Positions 59,856 through 61,225 of a stretch of 61,225 bases of DNA are shown here, piece after piece. The position numbers and the translations under genes were made by a program. The number at the start of each line of letters is the position of its first letter. Within the stretch, counting starts at the first letter, position 1. The notes beneath the pieces were generated by a model that did no database searches, was not told the origin of the DNA, and saw only the letters and a list, made by a program, of their open reading frames with translations. Source of the stretch: an uncultured Eubacteriales bacterium (GTDB taxonomy: Bacteria; Bacillota; Clostridia; Oscillospirales; Acutalibacteraceae); NCBI GenBank assembly GCA_900316455.1, contig ONCX01000003.1:1-61225 (forward strand), read 5' to 3'.

Positions 59856-59906
59856 ATGAACATCTATTCATGTGTTTATTATAACATGTGTTCACTCAAT
59901 TGTCAA
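59856..59906 (-). promoter_or_regulatory. Promoter and operator of the metal efflux operon
   Basis: Minus strand promoter: TTGACA (59906-59901), 17 bases, TATAAT (59883-59878). Around the start site lies the inverted repeat ATGAACATCTATTCAT (59856-59871), matching the ArsR/SmtB operator pattern. Its position allows repression by blocking polymerase. Confidence 0.85.
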
Positions 59907-59969
59907 TAGGCAATTGTAAAAAAGAGCTGTGAATTGAAAAATTATGAAAATTTTCTTTTTGAAAAGAGG

Positions 59970-60016
59970 CATCGCCTGACACGGATTCCTCTGAACCTGT
60001 GTCAGGCGATGTTTTA
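59970..60016. terminator. Terminator of the LRR/Ig surface protein gene
   Basis: CATCGCCTGACAC pairs with GTGTCAGGCGATG, 13 bp, around a 16-base loop. On the plus strand TTTTATT follows. On the minus strand, where the surface protein gene reads, the tract is CCTCTTTTC. Strong stem; effective at least in one direction. Confidence 0.78.
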
Positions 60017-60049
60017 TTATTCATTTATGTTCGCGCACAAGACCGCGCA

Positions 60050-61225
60050 TTACTTTATCGTGATCTTCGCCGTGCCCGATTTGAGGGATTTGCCCGCGCT
60101 GTCGGTGACAACGCAGTAAAGCTGAATGCCGTTCCATGTGGCGTTGGGCGTGACGGTTTCACTGGCGTGCGTGCGTCCGTTCCACTTGCTGAAGGAAGTC
60201 TGTCCGGCTTTCTTGAAATACCACTGATAGCTGAGTCCGCTGCCCTGCGCTTTGAGCGAAAGTGTGACGGAATCGCCAAGATTGATGGTCTTGTTTGTGG
60301 GCTGTGTGGTGATTTTCAGATCCTGCGTAACGGTGATTTTTACCGTGTTGGACTGAACCGACTTGCCCGAAGAATCCTTTACAACGCAGTAAAGCTGAAT
60401 GCCGTCCCATGTGGCGTTGGGCGTGACGGTTTCACTGGCGTGGGTGCGTCCGTTCCACTTGCTGAACGAAGTCTGTCCGGCTTTCTTGAAGTACCACTGG
60501 TAAGTCAGACCGTTGCCCTCGGCTTTGAGCGAAAGCGTGACGGAATCGCCGAGCTTGACTGTTTTGTTTGTGGGCTGGGTGGTTATTTTCAATTCCCGCT
60601 GAATTGTGATGGTGGCGGGGTTGGAATCTGATGTCTTTCCGTCCTTGTCCGTCACCTTGCAATAGACCTGCATACCGTTCCATGTGTCGTTGGCTGTTGC
60701 GGTGGTTGTAGCTGTGGTTCTCGTGCCCCACTTATTCCACGCGGTCTGTCCGGCTTTCTTGTAGTACCACTGGTAGGTCAGACCTTCGCCCTCCGCCTTG
60801 ACGGAGAACGACACGCTGTCGCCCGCTTTTGCAGTGACGTCGGCGGGGTGGGAGGTTATCGACAGCGGTGTGGAGCCGTAGTTGTAGTGGATTGTGACGC
60901 TGTCGTTGAGTCCAAAATCAATTTTAGTACCATATTCATCAAAAAGCAATTGATCCCACTGCTGCTGCGTGCCGGTGTAGTAAACGTCTTTGAGGTTATT
61001 GCAACCACGGAAAACAATCTGCGATATGAACGTGACGGAATCCGGAATCGTTATGCTCGTCAGACTGCCACAGCCAGAGAAAGCCGCATACCCAATGCTC
61101 GTGACAGAATCGGGGATAGTCACACTCGCAAGACTGCTGCAACCAGAGAAAACATGCGCCTCAATGCTCGTGACGGAATTGGGTATCGTCACACTCGTCA
61201 AACTGCTGCAACCGTAGAAAGCATA
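60050..61225 (-). CDS. BspA-type leucine-rich repeat surface protein with Ig-like domains (5' end outside window)
   Basis: The open frame continues to the window edge, so at least 391 residues are visible and the start and signal peptide lie beyond it. The first part has LRR_5 (BspA) repeats of about 23 residues, with 'SVTIPDSVTSIGYAAFSGC' as the unit. Three Ig-like domains of about 90 residues follow (I-T-x-QP and QWYFKKAG motifs). Domains 2 and 3 are nearly identical at DNA level, showing recent duplication. Extracellular adhesion or ligand binding is likely. There is no LPXTG or other anchor at the C-terminus. Confidence 0.9.
   Translation of the reverse strand, partial: YAFYGCSSLTSVTIPNSVTSIEAHVFSGCSSLASVTIPDSVTSIGYAAFSGCGSLTSITIPDSVTFISQIVFRGCNNLKDVYYTGTQQQWDQLLFDEYGTKIDFGLNDSVTIHYNYGSTPLSITSHPADVTAKAGDSVSFSVKAEGEGLTYQWYYKKAGQTAWNKWGTRTTATTTATANDTWNGMQVYCKVTDKDGKTSDSNPATITIQRELKITTQPTNKTVKLGDSVTLSLKAEGNGLTYQWYFKKAGQTSFSKWNGRTHASETVTPNATWDGIQLYCVVKDSSGKSVQSNTVKITVTQDLKITTQPTNKTINLGDSVTLSLKAQGSGLSYQWYFKKAGQTSFSKWNGRTHASETVTPNATWNGIQLYCVVTDSAGKSLKSGTAKITIK
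60100..60646 (-). repeat. Tandem Ig-domain DNA repeat, about 273-bp period
   Basis: Two almost identical copies of a roughly 273-bp (91-codon) unit. The same GCGTTGGGCGTGACGGTTTC occurs at 60141 and 60414. A third, more diverged copy encodes the first Ig domain. Such tracts vary in copy number by recombination and can be collapsed in assemblies. Confidence 0.75.

Overview
The window looks like chromosomal DNA of an anaerobic, endospore-forming member of the Clostridia, most likely an Oscillospirales/Ruminococcaceae-type gut bacterium. Direct evidence is a Spo0A-type regulator, SpoIVA with its SPOCS/LysM partner, a SpoIVFA/SpoIVFB-like pair, a GerA-type germinant receptor operon, a three-subunit NAD-linked [FeFe]-hydrogenase set and AdhE. 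Strong GGAGG ribosome sites, TTGACA-17-TATAAT promoters, frequent TTG/GTG starts and AT-rich intergenic DNA also fit. The genus assignment is inference.

Layout. 1-340: the tail of a phage holin gene and the 3' half of a tRNA-Arg(ACG), the right-hand junction of an element integrated in that tRNA and lying mostly outside the window. 500-4170 (minus): purA, then glnA-purC behind its own promoter and a leader terminator. 5-9 kb (minus): argJ, rnhB, rbgA, lepB and rplS with leader. 9.4-12.3 kb (plus): a membrane peptidoglycan-binding protein and asnB. 12.4-16.5 kb (minus): hydC-hydB-hydA; hydA has lost the L1 H-cluster motif. 17.1-18.5 kb (plus): SpoIVFA/B-like proteases. 18.5-22.7 kb (minus): a PP2C phosphatase, rfbA, and mgtE with a long leader. 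22.8-27.7 kb (plus): glycosyltransferase, two paralogous VYGPP lipoproteins, a radical SAM/SPASM enzyme, a polysaccharide-type flippase and a zinc-ribbon protein.

27.8-35.7 kb (minus): two polysaccharide deacetylases, then an apparent operon of cytidylyltransferase, two CDP-glycerol glycerophosphotransferase-family enzymes, hisH and hisF. 35.8-39.2 kb (minus): adhE and a small kinase. 39.4-44 kb: a 41-residue membrane peptide, a Spo0A-like regulator with a degenerate receiver, spoIVA and the SPOCS/LysM protein. 44.2-54 kb (plus): aconitase, a membrane protein, a four-gene ger operon ending in a small D-type subunit, prfB without a programmed frameshift, a membrane protein and a membrane-anchored TIR protein. 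54-57 kb (minus): a lipoprotein with a Pro/Glu-rich tail and an FMN-binding-like protein. 57.2-59.9 kb (minus): Zn/Cd efflux ATPase with its ArsR regulator and operator. 60-61.2 kb (minus): the C-terminal part of a BspA-type leucine-rich repeat surface protein with three Ig-like domains, cut by the window end.

The best candidates for little-described biology are the VYGPP lipoprotein/radical SAM locus, the [FeFe]-hydrogenase subunit without its L1 motif, the mgtE and glnA leaders, the degenerate Spo0A paralogue and the TIR membrane protein. Start codons were chosen from ribosome-binding sites and often differ from the longest reading frame. All functions are assigned by reading motifs and from family knowledge, without database searches.
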